Source: Acinetobacter calcoaceticus (GTDB lineage Bacteria > Pseudomonadota > Gammaproteobacteria > Pseudomonadales > Moraxellaceae). Taken from it: DNA of 64,000 bases. Location: NCBI RefSeq assembly GCF_900520355.1, contig NZ_LS999521.1, positions 3,596,001-3,660,000 on the forward strand, given 5' to 3'. Shown piece after piece: positions 30,551 through 40,150 of this stretch (the first letter of the stretch is position 1; each line of letters starts with the position of its first letter). The notes below the pieces were generated by a model. The model did no database searches. It saw only the letters and a list, made by a program, of their open reading frames with translations, and was not told the DNA's origin. A program made the position numbers and the translations under genes.

Positions 30551-31246
30551 TTAGTTAGAAACGTTGCTTACATCAACAGTAAGACCAGGACCCATAGTTG
30601 AGCTCAAAGTGATCTTTTTGATGTATACACCTTTAGAAGTTGCAGGTTTTAACTTTTTCAAGTCAGCAACTAAGGTTTCAACGTTTTGACGGATAGCAGC
30701 AGCTTCAAAGCCTAATTGACCGATCGCAGCATGGATAATACCTGCTTTGTCTACACGGTAACGAGCCTGACCAGATTTAGCGTTTTTAACAGCATTCGCT
30801 ACATCAGGAGTTACAGTACCAACTTTAGGGTTTGGCATTAAACCACGTGGACCAAGAATTGTACCGAGCTTACCAACAACACGCATAGCGTCAGGAGCAG
30901 CGATTACAACATCAAAGTTAAGGTTTCCACCTTGGATGCTTTCAGCAAGGTCTTCAAAACCTACGATGTCTGCACCAGCTTCTTTAGCAGCTTCTGCTTG
31001 CGCACCTTGAGCAAATACCGCTACACGTACAGTTTTACCAGTACCAGCAGGTAATGTAGTCGCACCACGAACAACCTGATCAGATTTACGCGGGTCTACA
31101 CCAAGATTTACAGCTACATCTAAAGATTCTTTGAACTTCGCAGCAGGTAGGCTGTTAAGAACTTGCACCGCTTCTTCCAAAGTGTAAACTTTGTTTGCTT
31201 CAACAGCAGCAGCAATGGCTTTTTGACGTTTAGTTAACTTTGCCAT
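30551..31246 (-). CDS. rplA: 50S ribosomal protein L1
   Basis: 231 residues. Forms the L1 stalk at the E site and binds 23S rRNA. Signature [18 protein letters not shown] and the conserved N-terminal KRQKAI segment are intact. Only three bases separate it from rplK, so the two are translationally coupled; L1 usually represses this pair. Confidence 0.97.
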   Translation of the reverse strand: MAKLTKRQKAIAAAVEANKVYTLEEAVQVLNSLPAAKFKESLDVAVNLGVDPRKSDQVVRGATTLPAGTGKTVRVAVFAQGAQAEAAKEAGADIVGFEDLAESIQGGNLNFDVVIAAPDAMRVVGKLGTILGPRGLMPNPKVGTVTPDVANAVKNAKSGQARYRVDKAGIIHAAIGQLGFEAAAIRQNVETLVADLKKLKPATSKGVYIKKITLSSTMGPGLTVDVSNVSN

Positions 31247-31249
31247 GTC

Positions 31250-31678
31250 TTATAGCTCCACTTCCAAGCCCATAGAACGTGCAGAACCAGCGATGGTACG
31301 TACACGTGCGTCTAAATCAGCACCAGTTAAATCTGGTTCTTTAGTAGTCGCAATTTCTTCTAACTGAGCACGAGTCAACTTACCAACTTTAGTTTTGTTT
31401 GGTACAGCTGAACCTTTTTGAATACCAGCAGCTTTCTTAAGAAGAATAGAAGCTGGAGGAGTTTTCATGATGAATGTGAACGACTTGTCGTTGTACACAG
31501 TAATCACTACAGGAATTGGAAGACCTTGTTCAACTTTTTGTGTAGCAGCATTGAATTCTTTACAGAATGCCATGATGTTTACACCACGTTGACCTAATGC
31601 AGGACCAATTGGTGGAGATGGATTTGCTTTACCAGCTGGAACTTGCAGCTTGATATAGCCGTCAATCTTCTTAGCCAT
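31250..31678 (-). CDS. rplK: 50S ribosomal protein L11
   Basis: 142 residues. Organises the GTPase-associated centre with 23S rRNA and is needed for the RelA response. N-terminal domain with the proline-rich [21 protein letters not shown] and C-terminal RNA-binding domain end at the characteristic [10 protein letters not shown]. First gene of the rplKAJL-rpoBC group, 109 bases after nusG. Confidence 0.97.
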   Translation of the reverse strand: MAKKIDGYIKLQVPAGKANPSPPIGPALGQRGVNIMAFCKEFNAATQKVEQGLPIPVVITVYNDKSFTFIMKTPPASILLKKAAGIQKGSAVPNKTKVGKLTRAQLEEIATTKEPDLTGADLDARVRTIAGSARSMGLEVEL

Positions 31679-31750
31679 TTTAAAATACCTCTGGGTACAA
31701 ACGCCGCTAGGCTCCCCAATGTTTACGCTACACTTTTATTACAACAACAA

Positions 31751-31771
31751 TGCCCGATAAAATCGGGCGTT
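31751..31771. terminator. Hairpin between nusG and rplK
   Basis: GCCCGAT-AAA-ATCGGGC (31752-31768). The T run is on the plus strand (31770-31774). On the minus strand, the direction of the operon, the tail is only moderately T-rich (ATTGTTGTTG), so it is a partial terminator or a leader element rather than a full stop. Confidence 0.45.
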
Positions 31772-31787
31772 TTTCAACCAATTAAGA

Positions 31788-32321
31788 TTAAATCGTTTTT
31801 TCGACTTGGCGAAATTCGAGTTCAACCTGAGTTGGTCGATTAAATACGTTAATCGTCAACGTTAAACGTGACTTCTCGTATTGAACTTCTTCCACAACAC
31901 CTTTAAAGTCTGTGAATGGACCGTCAATAACAAGTAATTCTTCGCCTGGCTCAAACATCGTCTTAGGACGTGGTGCTTCACCTGTATTACGTACACGCGC
32001 AAGAATCGCATCTGCTTCACGCTGAGTGATTGGTGCTGGCTTTTCAGGTGTACCACCGATAAAACCTAGAACCTTTGGACATTCTTTAACGATATGCCAA
32101 GTATCATCATTCATTTCCATTTCGACTAACACATAGCCTGGAAAGAATTTGCGCTCAGATTTACGTTTCTTACCATCCTTCATTTCTACCACTTCTTCGG
32201 TAGGAACAAGGACATCACCAAAGCTATCAGCAACAGCGCTACGCTGGATTCGTTCTGTAAGTGAACGTAACACTTGTTTTTCATAGCCAGAGTAGGCATG
32301 AATAATGTACCAACGTTTCAT
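31788..32321 (-). CDS. nusG: Transcription termination/antitermination factor NusG
   Basis: 177 residues. Binds RNA polymerase and links it to Rho or ribosomal S10. N-terminal NGN domain (WYIIHAYSGYEKQVLRSL, FFPGYVLVEMEM) and C-terminal KOW domain (GEELLVIDGPFTDFKGVVEEV) are present. Directly downstream of secE (7 bases), the universal arrangement. Confidence 0.97.
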   Translation of the reverse strand: MKRWYIIHAYSGYEKQVLRSLTERIQRSAVADSFGDVLVPTEEVVEMKDGKKRKSERKFFPGYVLVEMEMNDDTWHIVKECPKVLGFIGGTPEKPAPITQREADAILARVRNTGEAPRPKTMFEPGEELLVIDGPFTDFKGVVEEVQYEKSRLTLTINVFNRPTQVELEFRQVEKTI

Positions 32322-32328
32322 AGCTCTT

Positions 32329-32769
32329 TTACCCGATAATCAACTTAATTAACCAACCCAAACCATAGTCAAAACACCATAAAACCAATGATGCAACAAC
32401 TACAACCAATAGAACCTGCCACGATGTAGTGACTGTTTCTTGTTTTGTTGGCCAAGTTACTCGACGCAATTCGACTCGCGCATCTTTTAGCAAACGAACG
32501 AAGCCTTTACCTTGATGGGTGGCGTATAATAAACCCAAAGCCACAACGATACAAGCAAAAATTGCCCCAACACGCACCCAAATATTGTTTGCAGGTGCCC
32601 AATGCGCTGGTAAATACTGATTCGCCATAATAGCTAAAACCAATAATGCAATCGCAACCACCCATAGAACAATATCTAGAGGCGAACCAGAACGAACAAC
32701 TTCAGCAGAATTATTTCTTTGAGGAATTGGCGCGTCGCTCAATGCGTCACGCGATTTATCATTCGACAT
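32329..32769 (-). CDS. secE: Preprotein translocase subunit SecE
   Basis: 146 residues with three membrane helices (about 28-48, 60-82, 115-142), like the E. coli form rather than the one-helix SecE of Gram-positives. The conserved amphipathic RVELRRVTWPTKQETVTTS is present. Part of SecYEG in the inner membrane. Lies between tRNA-Trp and nusG. Confidence 0.95.
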   Translation of the reverse strand: MSNDKSRDALSDAPIPQRNNSAEVVRSGSPLDIVLWVVAIALLVLAIMANQYLPAHWAPANNIWVRVGAIFACIVVALGLLYATHQGKGFVRLLKDARVELRRVTWPTKQETVTTSWQVLLVVVVASLVLWCFDYGLGWLIKLIIG

Positions 32770-32844
32770 TTTTGTACTCGTCGTAGAACTCGCGACTTAT
32801 TATATGAACAACTAAGCCAGCATCAAGCTTTTTATTTCAAAATA

Positions 32845-32920
32845 TGGCAGGTCAGGAGGGACTCGAACCCCCAACATTCGGTTTTGGAGACCGACGCTCT
32901 ACCAATTGAACTACTGACCT
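32845..32920 (-). tRNA. tRNA-Trp (CCA)
   Basis: 76 bases with AGGTCAG/CTGACCT acceptor stem, anticodon CCA (complement of 32885-32887), T-loop GGTTCGAGTCC and an encoded 3' CCA. It sits between tuf and secE. Confidence 0.97.
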
Positions 32921-32926
32921 ATAATG

Positions 32927-32954
32927 CAGATTGAGAGCCAAAGCCCTCAATCTG
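32927..32954 (-). promoter_or_regulatory. Hairpin between tuf and tRNA-Trp
   Basis: Perfect 9-bp stem CAGATTGAG (32927-32935) / CTCAATCTG (32946-32954) without a T tract, 6 bases before the tRNA 5' end. It looks like a processing stem in a joint tuf-tRNA-Trp-secE-nusG transcript rather than a terminator. Confidence 0.5.
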
Positions 32955-32980
32955 AGACGTAATCCGTCACTATACTATGC

Positions 32981-34171
32981 TTATGCAGTTACTTTCGCAA
33001 CAACACCAGCACCTACAGTACGACCACCTTCACGGATCGCAAAACGTAGACCTGGGTCCATTGCGATCGGGTGGATTAATTCTACTGACATTTCAACGTT
33101 GTCACCTGGCATAACCATTTCAACGCCGTCTTGTAATTGGATTGCGCCAGTTACGTCAGTTGTACGGAAGTAGAACTGTGGACGGTAGCCATTAAGGAAT
33201 GGAGTATGACGACCACCTTCTTCTTTAGAAAGTACGTATACTTCTGCATCGAATTTAGTGTGTGGCTTGATTGTACCTGGTTTAGCAAGTACTTGACCAC
33301 GTTGTACGTCTTCACGCTTAGTACCACGTAGAAGAACACCACAGTTCTCGCCTGCACGACCTTCGTCAAGCAATTTACGGAACATTTCTACGCCAGTTAC
33401 AGTCGTTACTACTGTGTCACGAATACCAACGATTTCAACTGATTCGCCAACTTTAACGATACCAGATTCAACACGGCCTGTTACTACAGTACCACGACCA
33501 GAAATAGAGAATACGTCTTCGATTGGCATCAAGAATGCTTTGTCGATAGCACGTTCTGGTTCTGGAATGTAAGAGTCAAGCGCTTCAACAAGAGCAAGAA
33601 CTGAAGGCTCGCCATATTGACCAGCATCGCCCTCCAACGCTTTAAGCGCAGAACCACGGATAACTGGAGTGTCATCACCTGGGAAGTCATAAGTAGAAAG
33701 AAGTTCACGAACTTCCATTTCCACTAATTCAAGTAATTCTTCATCATCAACAAGGTCACACTTGTTCAAGAATACGATGATGTAAGGTACACCAACCTGA
33801 CGAGAAAGAAGGATGTGTTCACGAGTTTGTGGCATTGGGCCATCAGTCGCAGCACATACAAGGATCGCGCCGTCCATCTGAGCAGCACCAGTAATCATGT
33901 TTTTAACATAATCGGCGTGGCCTGGGCAGTCTACATGAGCGTAGTGACGGATTGGAGAATCGTATTCTACGTGTGAAGTATTAATTGTAATACCACGTGC
34001 TTTTTCTTCAGGTGCTGAGTCGATTTGTGAGTAATCTTTCGCTTCACCGCCGTAAGTTTTTGCACAAATAGTTGCAATCGCAGCAGTTAAAGTTGTTTTA
34101 CCATGGTCAACGTGACCGATTGTGCCCACGTTTACGTGTGGCTTATTACGTTCAAACTTAGCCTTAGCCAT
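32981..34171 (-). CDS. tuf: Elongation factor Tu
   Basis: 396 residues. GTPase delivering aminoacyl-tRNA to the ribosome. G motifs GHVDHGKTT (19-27), [12 protein letters not shown] and SALKA, plus the switch [12 protein letters not shown], are intact. The tRNA cluster directly upstream identifies this as the tufB-type copy; another tuf may exist elsewhere. Confidence 0.97.
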   Translation of the reverse strand: MAKAKFERNKPHVNVGTIGHVDHGKTTLTAAIATICAKTYGGEAKDYSQIDSAPEEKARGITINTSHVEYDSPIRHYAHVDCPGHADYVKNMITGAAQMDGAILVCAATDGPMPQTREHILLSRQVGVPYIIVFLNKCDLVDDEELLELVEMEVRELLSTYDFPGDDTPVIRGSALKALEGDAGQYGEPSVLALVEALDSYIPEPERAIDKAFLMPIEDVFSISGRGTVVTGRVESGIVKVGESVEIVGIRDTVVTTVTGVEMFRKLLDEGRAGENCGVLLRGTKREDVQRGQVLAKPGTIKPHTKFDAEVYVLSKEEGGRHTPFLNGYRPQFYFRTTDVTGAIQLQDGVEMVMPGDNVEMSVELIHPIAMDPGLRFAIREGGRTVGAGVVAKVTA

Positions 34172-34258
34172 GTTTATATTCCTCGTTTACGTCGAACACC
34201 ACTCTGAGCCGAACTCAGCATCGACATATCGCCTAAAAAATCAAACACCCAATACTTG

Positions 34259-34284
34259 AAAAGCAGACTAATAAGCCTGCTTTT
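34259..34284 (-). terminator. Weak terminator/processing hairpin between the tRNA cluster and tuf
   Basis: AAAAGCAG (34259-34266) / CTGCTTTT (34277-34284) with a 10-base loop and a short T run on either strand. It may attenuate between the tRNAs and tuf. Confidence 0.5.
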
Positions 34285-34317
34285 TAAATCTTTGTAGAAA
34301 ATCTACTAAACTGTATC

Positions 34318-34392
<75 letters not shown>

Positions 34393-34405
34393 GATTATCC
34401 TTCGA

Positions 34406-34481
34406 TGGAGCGGGAGACGAGGGTCGAACTCGCGACATGCAGCTTGGAAGGCTGCCGCTCTACCAACTGAGCTACTCCCGC
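34406..34481 (-). tRNA. tRNA-Gly (TCC)
   Basis: 76 bases. Acceptor GCGGGAG/CTCCCGC, anticodon TCC (complement of 34446-34448), encoded CCA. Confidence 0.97.
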
Positions 34482-34518
34482 ACGATGCTGGTATACTTAG
34501 CACTTCAATCGAAGTTAA

Positions 34519-34602
34519 TGGTGGTGAGAGAAGGATTCGAACCTTCGAAACTTTCGTAGCGGAGTTACAGTCCGCCCCCTTTGACCGCTCGGGAATCTCA
34601 CC
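34519..34602 (-). tRNA. tRNA-Tyr (GTA)
   Basis: 84 bases with the long variable arm expected for bacterial tRNA-Tyr. Acceptor GGTGAGA/TCTCACC, anticodon GTA (complement of 34566-34568), encoded CCA. Confidence 0.97.
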
Positions 34603-34656
34603 ACTTCACACTTATTTCAGTGTTATTCTCCACTCAACAACTTTACACTTTTAAGA

Positions 34657-34732
<76 letters not shown>

Positions 34733-34830
34733 GTTTCTTAGTGTTTCGTACGTTTCGTATCGGAACGGTGTGCAGTTTAGCAAAACTTCCAAACGATGCA
34801 AGCAGTTTTTTTAAAAAAACTGCTAAAAAC

Positions 34831-36324
34831 TCATAAAATCAATCCGTTTGACGATAATTCAACCGCTTTGATCACTGCGCGAGCTTTTATTTGTGTTTCA
34901 TTCCATTCTGATTCAGGGTTTGAATCGGCAACCAAGCCTGCTCCAGCCTGCACATATACCTTCTTATCACGGATAACACACGTACGGATTGCAATCGACA
35001 TATCCATTTCCCCATGCCAACCTAGATACCCCACCGCCCCACCAAAAACGCCTCGCTTAACAGGCTCAACTTCATCAATAATTTCCATTGCACGAATTTT
35101 CGGTGCGCCAGATAAAGTACCTGCCGGGAAAGTTGCTTTAAACACGTCTAGTGCATCAATATCATCACGCACCTCACCTTGTACATTTGACACAATGTGC
35201 ATGACATGCGAATAGCGCTCGATGACCATTTGATCAGTCACTTTAACCTTACCAATTTTAGAAACTCGACCGACATCATTTCGACCAAGGTCAATTAACA
35301 TTAAATGCTCTGCTATTTCTTTTTCATCAGAAAGTAAGTCTTTTTCTAAAGCGATATCTTCTTCTTTAGTTTTTCCACGTGGTCTGGTACCAGCAAGCGG
35401 GCGAACTGTCGCAATTCCATTTTCCAGACGAGAAAGAATTTCAGGCGATGATCCTACAATATGGAATGGTTTGTTATCTGTAATAGTTTGACCCTGTACC
35501 AAAAACAAATATGGTGAAGGGTTTAAATGACGTAAAGCACGGTAAACTTGCAAAGCCTCACCATCAAAGTCCGAAACCATACGCTGGCCCGGAACAACCT
35601 GCATCACATCACCTGCACGGATATATTCTTTAACCTTTTCTATGGTCTCAAGGAATTTCGCTTTACCCGTAATCGATTCAAAATGAGGCGGTGTATGCGG
35701 CTTAGCTTGCAAACTCACTGGTGTAGCCAATAACTGTTCCAGTTGATCTAATTTTTGCTGTGCATCTTCATAAGCATGTGCGTGCGTTGTATCCGCATGC
35801 ACAATTAAAAATAATGTATCTTTCAGGTTGTCAAAGACAATAACTGTCTTTGAAAGCATCAACCACAAGTCTGGTAAAGCAATTGGATCAGCCGCAGGTA
35901 CATTCTTTAAGCGTGGCTCAATATAACGAACTGCATCATAGCCCAAATAACCCACTAGCCCGCCAGTAAAACTTGGTAATGCTGGCAAAAGCTCGGCTGG
36001 TGGCACTGTAAATTGCTTCTGAAATTCACGAATATATTGAAATGGATCTAGACAATCTTCTTGTGTAATTGAGCCATCAGCATGCTGTACAGACAAGACC
36101 CCTGCATTACATGAAAAAACTGTCGATTCGCCTAAACCGATCATAGAGTAGCGCGCCCAGTTTTCACCACCTTCAACCGACTCAAATAAATAAGCTTGTT
36201 TTTGCTCCTTAAAACGAGCAAAAACAGATAAAGGTGTTTCCGTATCTGCCAAACGCTGGCGATAAACTGGAATAGTGTTGTAACCCGATGCCTTAAGTTG
36301 TTCAAATTGCGCTAATGTGGTCAT
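34831..36324 (-). CDS. trpE: Anthranilate synthase component I
   Basis: 497 residues. Converts chorismate to anthranilate with TrpG, the first step of tryptophan synthesis. The N-terminal feedback site has the LFES motif (AYLFESVEGG, about 48) and the C-terminal chorismate domain has the signatures IDLGRNDVGRVS and TLSGAPKIRAMEIIDE. trpG is not adjacent: trpE stands apart from trpGDC and follows gph, as in pseudomonads. A short leader ORF with a Trp codon precedes it. Confidence 0.96.
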   Translation of the reverse strand: MTTLAQFEQLKASGYNTIPVYRQRLADTETPLSVFARFKEQKQAYLFESVEGGENWARYSMIGLGESTVFSCNAGVLSVQHADGSITQEDCLDPFQYIREFQKQFTVPPAELLPALPSFTGGLVGYLGYDAVRYIEPRLKNVPAADPIALPDLWLMLSKTVIVFDNLKDTLFLIVHADTTHAHAYEDAQQKLDQLEQLLATPVSLQAKPHTPPHFESITGKAKFLETIEKVKEYIRAGDVMQVVPGQRMVSDFDGEALQVYRALRHLNPSPYLFLVQGQTITDNKPFHIVGSSPEILSRLENGIATVRPLAGTRPRGKTKEEDIALEKDLLSDEKEIAEHLMLIDLGRNDVGRVSKIGKVKVTDQMVIERYSHVMHIVSNVQGEVRDDIDALDVFKATFPAGTLSGAPKIRAMEIIDEVEPVKRGVFGGAVGYLGWHGEMDMSIAIRTCVIRDKKVYVQAGAGLVADSNPESEWNETQIKARAVIKAVELSSNGLIL

Positions 36325-36377
36325 GAATTTTTCTCTAATATGGTTTCGATTTAAAACGGTGTTTTTCTAGTTTCGAT

Positions 36378-36413
36378 TTAGACACGCCATCGAAAAACCA
36401 TACGCTTATTCAT
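36378..36413 (-). CDS. Putative trpE leader peptide (trpL-like)
   Basis: An 11-codon ORF, MNKRMVFRWRV, with ATG at 36413 and a good GGAG 6 bases upstream, ending 53 bases before trpE. Trp is residue 9. The codons before it form one arm (36389-36402) of a long stem with 36339-36350. The position fits a Trp attenuation leader, as described for trpE in Pseudomonas, but a single Trp codon and the absence of a strong terminator make this tentative. Confidence 0.45.
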   Translation of the reverse strand: MNKRMVFRWRV

Positions 36414-36433
36414 GCTGATCTCCATTTCACTCA

Positions 36434-37102
36434 TTAGATAATTAACTCAGCCAAACTATCAACCACTTGCTGAGGTTGGCAATCATAGATATTTTCTCCA
36501 TGATTATAGCCATAGCTAACCACAATACAATCAATTCCCGCACGGCGCGCCGCCTCAATATCATTACTTGAATCACCAATCATGAGCGCGTGCGAAGCAG
36601 ATACCTTTAAACTTTGCATACAATGCAACAAAGGCAAGGGATGTGGTTTTCTCTCTGGCAAACTATCTCCCCCAAGTACAACTTGAAAATAAGAAGAAAG
36701 TTCTAATGCATTAATTAACCCTTGAGCAAGTTGCACAGGTTTATTGGTAACACATGCCATATGTATATTCAAAGCTTTACAGTGCTTTAAAAACTCAGTT
36801 ACTCCAGGATAAATTTGAGTATTCACACAAAGCTCTACACCGTATACATCCACAAATTTCTGTAAGAGGACTTTATGCTGTTCAGCGTCTAATTTTCCAA
36901 AAATATGCAGCAGAACACTTTCACAGAGTTTAGACACTCCTTTACCGACCCATGCTCGTATCTGGGCTTCTGTTATTAAAGGCCATTCTAATTCTTGCAA
37001 GCTTAGGTTCATTGATCTATATAAATCAGCAGCAGAATCAACCAGTGTTCCATCTAGATCAAATAAAATTAAATCGCGCTTACTTAGTTGTGCAACAGAC
37101 AT
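36434..37102 (-). CDS. gph: Phosphoglycolate phosphatase (HAD family)
   Basis: 222 residues from the ATG at 37102 (GAGAAGAAGAAG before it). An upstream ATG at 37141 falls inside the preceding terminator and is rejected. HAD motifs: nucleophile DLDGTLVDS (about 15-23), VTNKP, and the motif III/IV region KPHPLPLLHC ... MIGDSSNDIEAARRAG. Removes phosphoglycolate, made for instance when damaged DNA ends are repaired. Upstream of trpE, a linkage also found in pseudomonads. HAD substrate assignment is by similarity and context. Confidence 0.88.
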   Translation of the reverse strand: MSVAQLSKRDLILFDLDGTLVDSAADLYRSMNLSLQELEWPLITEAQIRAWVGKGVSKLCESVLLHIFGKLDAEQHKVLLQKFVDVYGVELCVNTQIYPGVTEFLKHCKALNIHMACVTNKPVQLAQGLINALELSSYFQVVLGGDSLPERKPHPLPLLHCMQSLKVSASHALMIGDSSNDIEAARRAGIDCIVVSYGYNHGENIYDCQPQQVVDSLAELII

Positions 37103-37121
37103 CTTCTTCTTCTCAAAATTA

Positions 37122-37146
37122 AAAAGGCATGCGTTTAGCATGCCTT
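37122..37146 (-). terminator. Terminator of the FHA gene
   Basis: AAGGCATGC (37124-37132) / GCATGCCTT (37138-37146), perfect 9-bp stem, T-rich tail on the minus strand. Confidence 0.85.
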
Positions 37147-37167
37147 GATTGTAAAAGCACCAACAGA

Positions 37168-37797
37168 TTATTTAAAGAATAACCATGCTAATAAAGCTAA
37201 AATTACTAAAATAATAATAGTGATTAAACCAACTGAGGCATTCTTCTGTTGCTCTTTTTCTTCAGCAACACGAGAAATAGGCTCATCAAAGCTAACAGGC
37301 GCTTGTGGCTGCTGTGCTTTAACATCTATACCTTCGGGAATAGGTGCAGGTTTCGGTATAGAAATATTTTGCGGCATACCATCGCGGCTCACTTCTATTT
37401 CCGCAGCACGCTCTGTAAGGCTTGGCATCCCTTGATCGCTTAAATCTTGAGATGGTGCCGCATTTACAGGTTCTGCTTCAATTTCGGGTAAATCAGCAAC
37501 TTCTTGTGCAGGTGCAAACACAGAGAATTTAAAGCTAGCGAATTGAACAATATCGCCCTCATGCAATTGCTTCTCTTGCTCAATACGAATGTCATTTACA
37601 AATGTACCATTCGAAGAGTTTAAGTCTTGAACCCAAAGTAATTGGTCTTTTAAAAGCAGAGCTGCATGGCGACGTGAAATCTCAGCTGCTTGTAATAATA
37701 AATCGGCATCTTGATGGCGCCCCACCAACATATCGCGATCAATGTTAATTTCTTGTCCAGTAAACTCACCAGTAATTGCTTGTAATTTCCAAGTCAT
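37168..37797 (-). CDS. FHA-domain membrane protein
   Basis: 209 residues. An N-terminal forkhead-associated domain (about 1-95) keeps the phosphothreonine-binding residues: GRH (26-28), SRRH (41-44) and NSSNGTF. A Pro/Glu-rich linker follows, then one C-terminal membrane helix (about 187-207) ending FFK, so it is tail-anchored with the FHA in the cytoplasm. FHA proteins read Ser/Thr kinase signals, but no kinase is in view. It follows gspD by 44 bases and may be in the same transcript. Confidence 0.82.
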   Translation of the reverse strand: MTWKLQAITGEFTGQEINIDRDMLVGRHQDADLLLQAAEISRRHAALLLKDQLLWVQDLNSSNGTFVNDIRIEQEKQLHEGDIVQFASFKFSVFAPAQEVADLPEIEAEPVNAAPSQDLSDQGMPSLTERAAEIEVSRDGMPQNISIPKPAPIPEGIDVKAQQPQAPVSFDEPISRVAEEKEQQKNASVGLITIIILVILALLAWLFFK

Positions 37798-37841
37798 GCC
37801 TATGTGTCCTAATCCATCATTTTCTCAATAATAACACGCTA

Positions 37842-40109
37842 CTATGGTGCTGTGCTTGGACGCAATGTCGTTGTTGTTACCGTATTTTTAGTACGGTTCA
37901 CCTCAGGGTCAGGTAACTGTAAAGTTTGCTTTTGCACTGCTGGCTCTACAGTAACTGGTGTAATGACTGTTGTACTTTTGCCACCAGAAGGAACCTGTTG
38001 ATAATTTTTTGGCTGAGAGGCAATACTTGGCGGCGTCATTTTTTGATTGTAGACGTCATCAACCTGTTCAGGCAGTTTGGCAAAATTGCCATTTTTATCC
38101 ATCGCCAATTGCAAGCTGTAAAGTTGGCTATAGCGCTGCTGAGACAAACGGCGTACATCATTTGCATCACCCACAATTGTTGGATGAATAAAGACAAGTA
38201 GATTACGCTTGATATTACTTCGAGTATCCGATCGGAACAATCTACCTACGTATGGAATACTGCTTAATCCCGGTATTCCTTGGCGATTAAATTCAACATC
38301 ATCAGATACTAAACCACCCAAAACCACCGTCTGTCCATGTTCAGCCAATACAGCCGTTTTAATAGCACGTTTATTGGTAATCAAATCGGCAGCCTGACCT
38401 TTACTCGCCTGAACATTTGAAACTTCTTGTTCAATTTCAAGTCGAACTGTGCCATTTTCACCTATGTGAGGTATAACTTTTAATGTCACCCCCACATCTT
38501 TACGTTCAACAGTTGTATATGGGTTGATACCGGTACTATTCGTAGTAACTGACCCCGTTACAAATGGAACGTTCTGACCTACAACAATATAAGCTTCTTC
38601 ATTATCCATTGTCACAATAGATGGTGTAGACAATAAATTAGAAGCTGTATTTTCTTTTAATGCTTGAATTAGAGCGCCATAAAGTTGACGAGAACCATCT
38701 GCACCCTCTTTATATTTACCTAGTGCTATTGAACTACCCGCACCAATTGCACTTCCTAGACCAGAGGCACCGCCAGTTAGGTAACCTGCCGCAAGCGATG
38801 CCAAACTAGAACCTGCATTGGTAAAGTTAATTAAACCTATACCACTATTAATATCACCAAGTGCCCACTGCACCCCCAATTGATCGGCATCTTTCCCAGA
38901 AACTTCAATAATCGCTGCTTCAATGAGTACCTGCTGACGGCGGATATCAAGCTGCTGGATAGCAGACTCAATTTCACGCATTAACTGTGGATCAGCCTTA
39001 ACAACTAATGAGTTTTGGGCATTATCCGCAATAATGCTTACACCATTTTGGTTAAAGCTACTGATATTATTCTGATTATTACTATTTGAATTACCATTCA
39101 AATTTATTGAAGGCGTAGAAATTGAAGTACCACTTGAACCTGAGCTTGTTGAACCTGAATTTTGGTTATTACCCATTAAATTATTGATCGGATTCGACGA
39201 GTTAGAAGAATTATTACTATTTGACGAAGAAACTGCTTGTCCTGTTACAAGGCCTTGTAAAATTTCTGATAAATTTTTTGCACTTGCATATTTTAATCGA
39301 AAAACTTTTAGGCCCCCTAAACGGTCTGCCGAAGGCACATCTAGCATTTCAATCATGTGGCGAATGCGCTTACGTGTTTCAGGATCACCTTTAACCATAA
39401 TACGATTCGTTCGATTGTCTGCAATAATACGGATACGTGCGCCACTAAAATCTTTCGAAGCTCCTGTTGCACTCATTGCTTCAAGTTGAGTAATGATTTC
39501 CTCTGCCTGACTCGATTGCAAATTAATAGCTTCAATATCATTTTGCCCCGTACCGTCGAGGTTACGAATGATATTCTCAAGTTGATATATATTCGCAGCT
39601 CGGTCTGAAACAATCAGCGCATTCGTGCCTGCTATTGCAGCCATATGCGCAAATTGAGGCATTAAAGGGCGAAGTGCGGGAATTAAGTCATTTGGATTGG
39701 TATTTTCAAGCCAAATCACTCGAGTGACGATTTGATCACCCCGCAGTCTATTTCTAGAATCGTAAGGAATTCCTGAATTTTTAACATTGCTATCCGGCAC
39801 CAGTTTAATGGTGTTCCCAGAGGGAATTGCCACTACCCCATTTACATTTAAGACCCCAAGAAATAGATCATAAACTTCATCTTTATTGAGGGGTTTATTG
39901 GATATTACGGTGACATTGCCACGCACTCGCGGATCTACTGCAAAGTTTTTCCCAGTAATGTCTGCAACTTCATTAATAAATGCAGTTAAGTCAGCATCAC
40001 GTAAATTGATCTTCCATGTCTGGGCATAGGCACTGCTGCTCACTGTCGCAATCAATGGGGCTGCTGCAAGTAATGCCCAAAGTGGACGTTGATGATTCAA
40101 AAAAGCCAT
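37842..40109 (-). CDS. gspD: Type II secretion system secretin GspD
   Basis: 755 residues with a signal peptide (cleavage near AYA, 29). Forms the outer-membrane channel of the T2SS. N0-N3 domains (WKINLRDADLTAFINEVADITGKNFAVDPRVRG at the start) and the secretin core with VPFVTGSVTT and VVLGGLVSDD are present. A Ser/Asn-rich insert lies near 290-350 inside the N3 region. A C-terminal S-domain-like tail (after LFRSDTRSNIKRNLLVFIHPTIV) would bind a pilotin. Third gene of gspN-gspC-gspD. Confidence 0.94.
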   Translation of the reverse strand: MAFLNHQRPLWALLAAAPLIATVSSSAYAQTWKINLRDADLTAFINEVADITGKNFAVDPRVRGNVTVISNKPLNKDEVYDLFLGVLNVNGVVAIPSGNTIKLVPDSNVKNSGIPYDSRNRLRGDQIVTRVIWLENTNPNDLIPALRPLMPQFAHMAAIAGTNALIVSDRAANIYQLENIIRNLDGTGQNDIEAINLQSSQAEEIITQLEAMSATGASKDFSGARIRIIADNRTNRIMVKGDPETRKRIRHMIEMLDVPSADRLGGLKVFRLKYASAKNLSEILQGLVTGQAVSSSNSNNSSNSSNPINNLMGNNQNSGSTSSGSSGTSISTPSINLNGNSNSNNQNNISSFNQNGVSIIADNAQNSLVVKADPQLMREIESAIQQLDIRRQQVLIEAAIIEVSGKDADQLGVQWALGDINSGIGLINFTNAGSSLASLAAGYLTGGASGLGSAIGAGSSIALGKYKEGADGSRQLYGALIQALKENTASNLLSTPSIVTMDNEEAYIVVGQNVPFVTGSVTTNSTGINPYTTVERKDVGVTLKVIPHIGENGTVRLEIEQEVSNVQASKGQAADLITNKRAIKTAVLAEHGQTVVLGGLVSDDVEFNRQGIPGLSSIPYVGRLFRSDTRSNIKRNLLVFIHPTIVGDANDVRRLSQQRYSQLYSLQLAMDKNGNFAKLPEQVDDVYNQKMTPPSIASQPKNYQQVPSGGKSTTVITPVTVEPAVQKQTLQLPDPEVNRTKNTVTTTTLRPSTAP

Positions 40110-40150
40110 AACTTGCGATATTTCCTAACTCTTATGGTGACGTGTTATCA

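Noticed and set aside
37924..38201. Plus-strand frames of about 75-90 codons at the gspD 3' end
   Set aside because: Antisense shadows of gspD with no start signal or recognisable domain.
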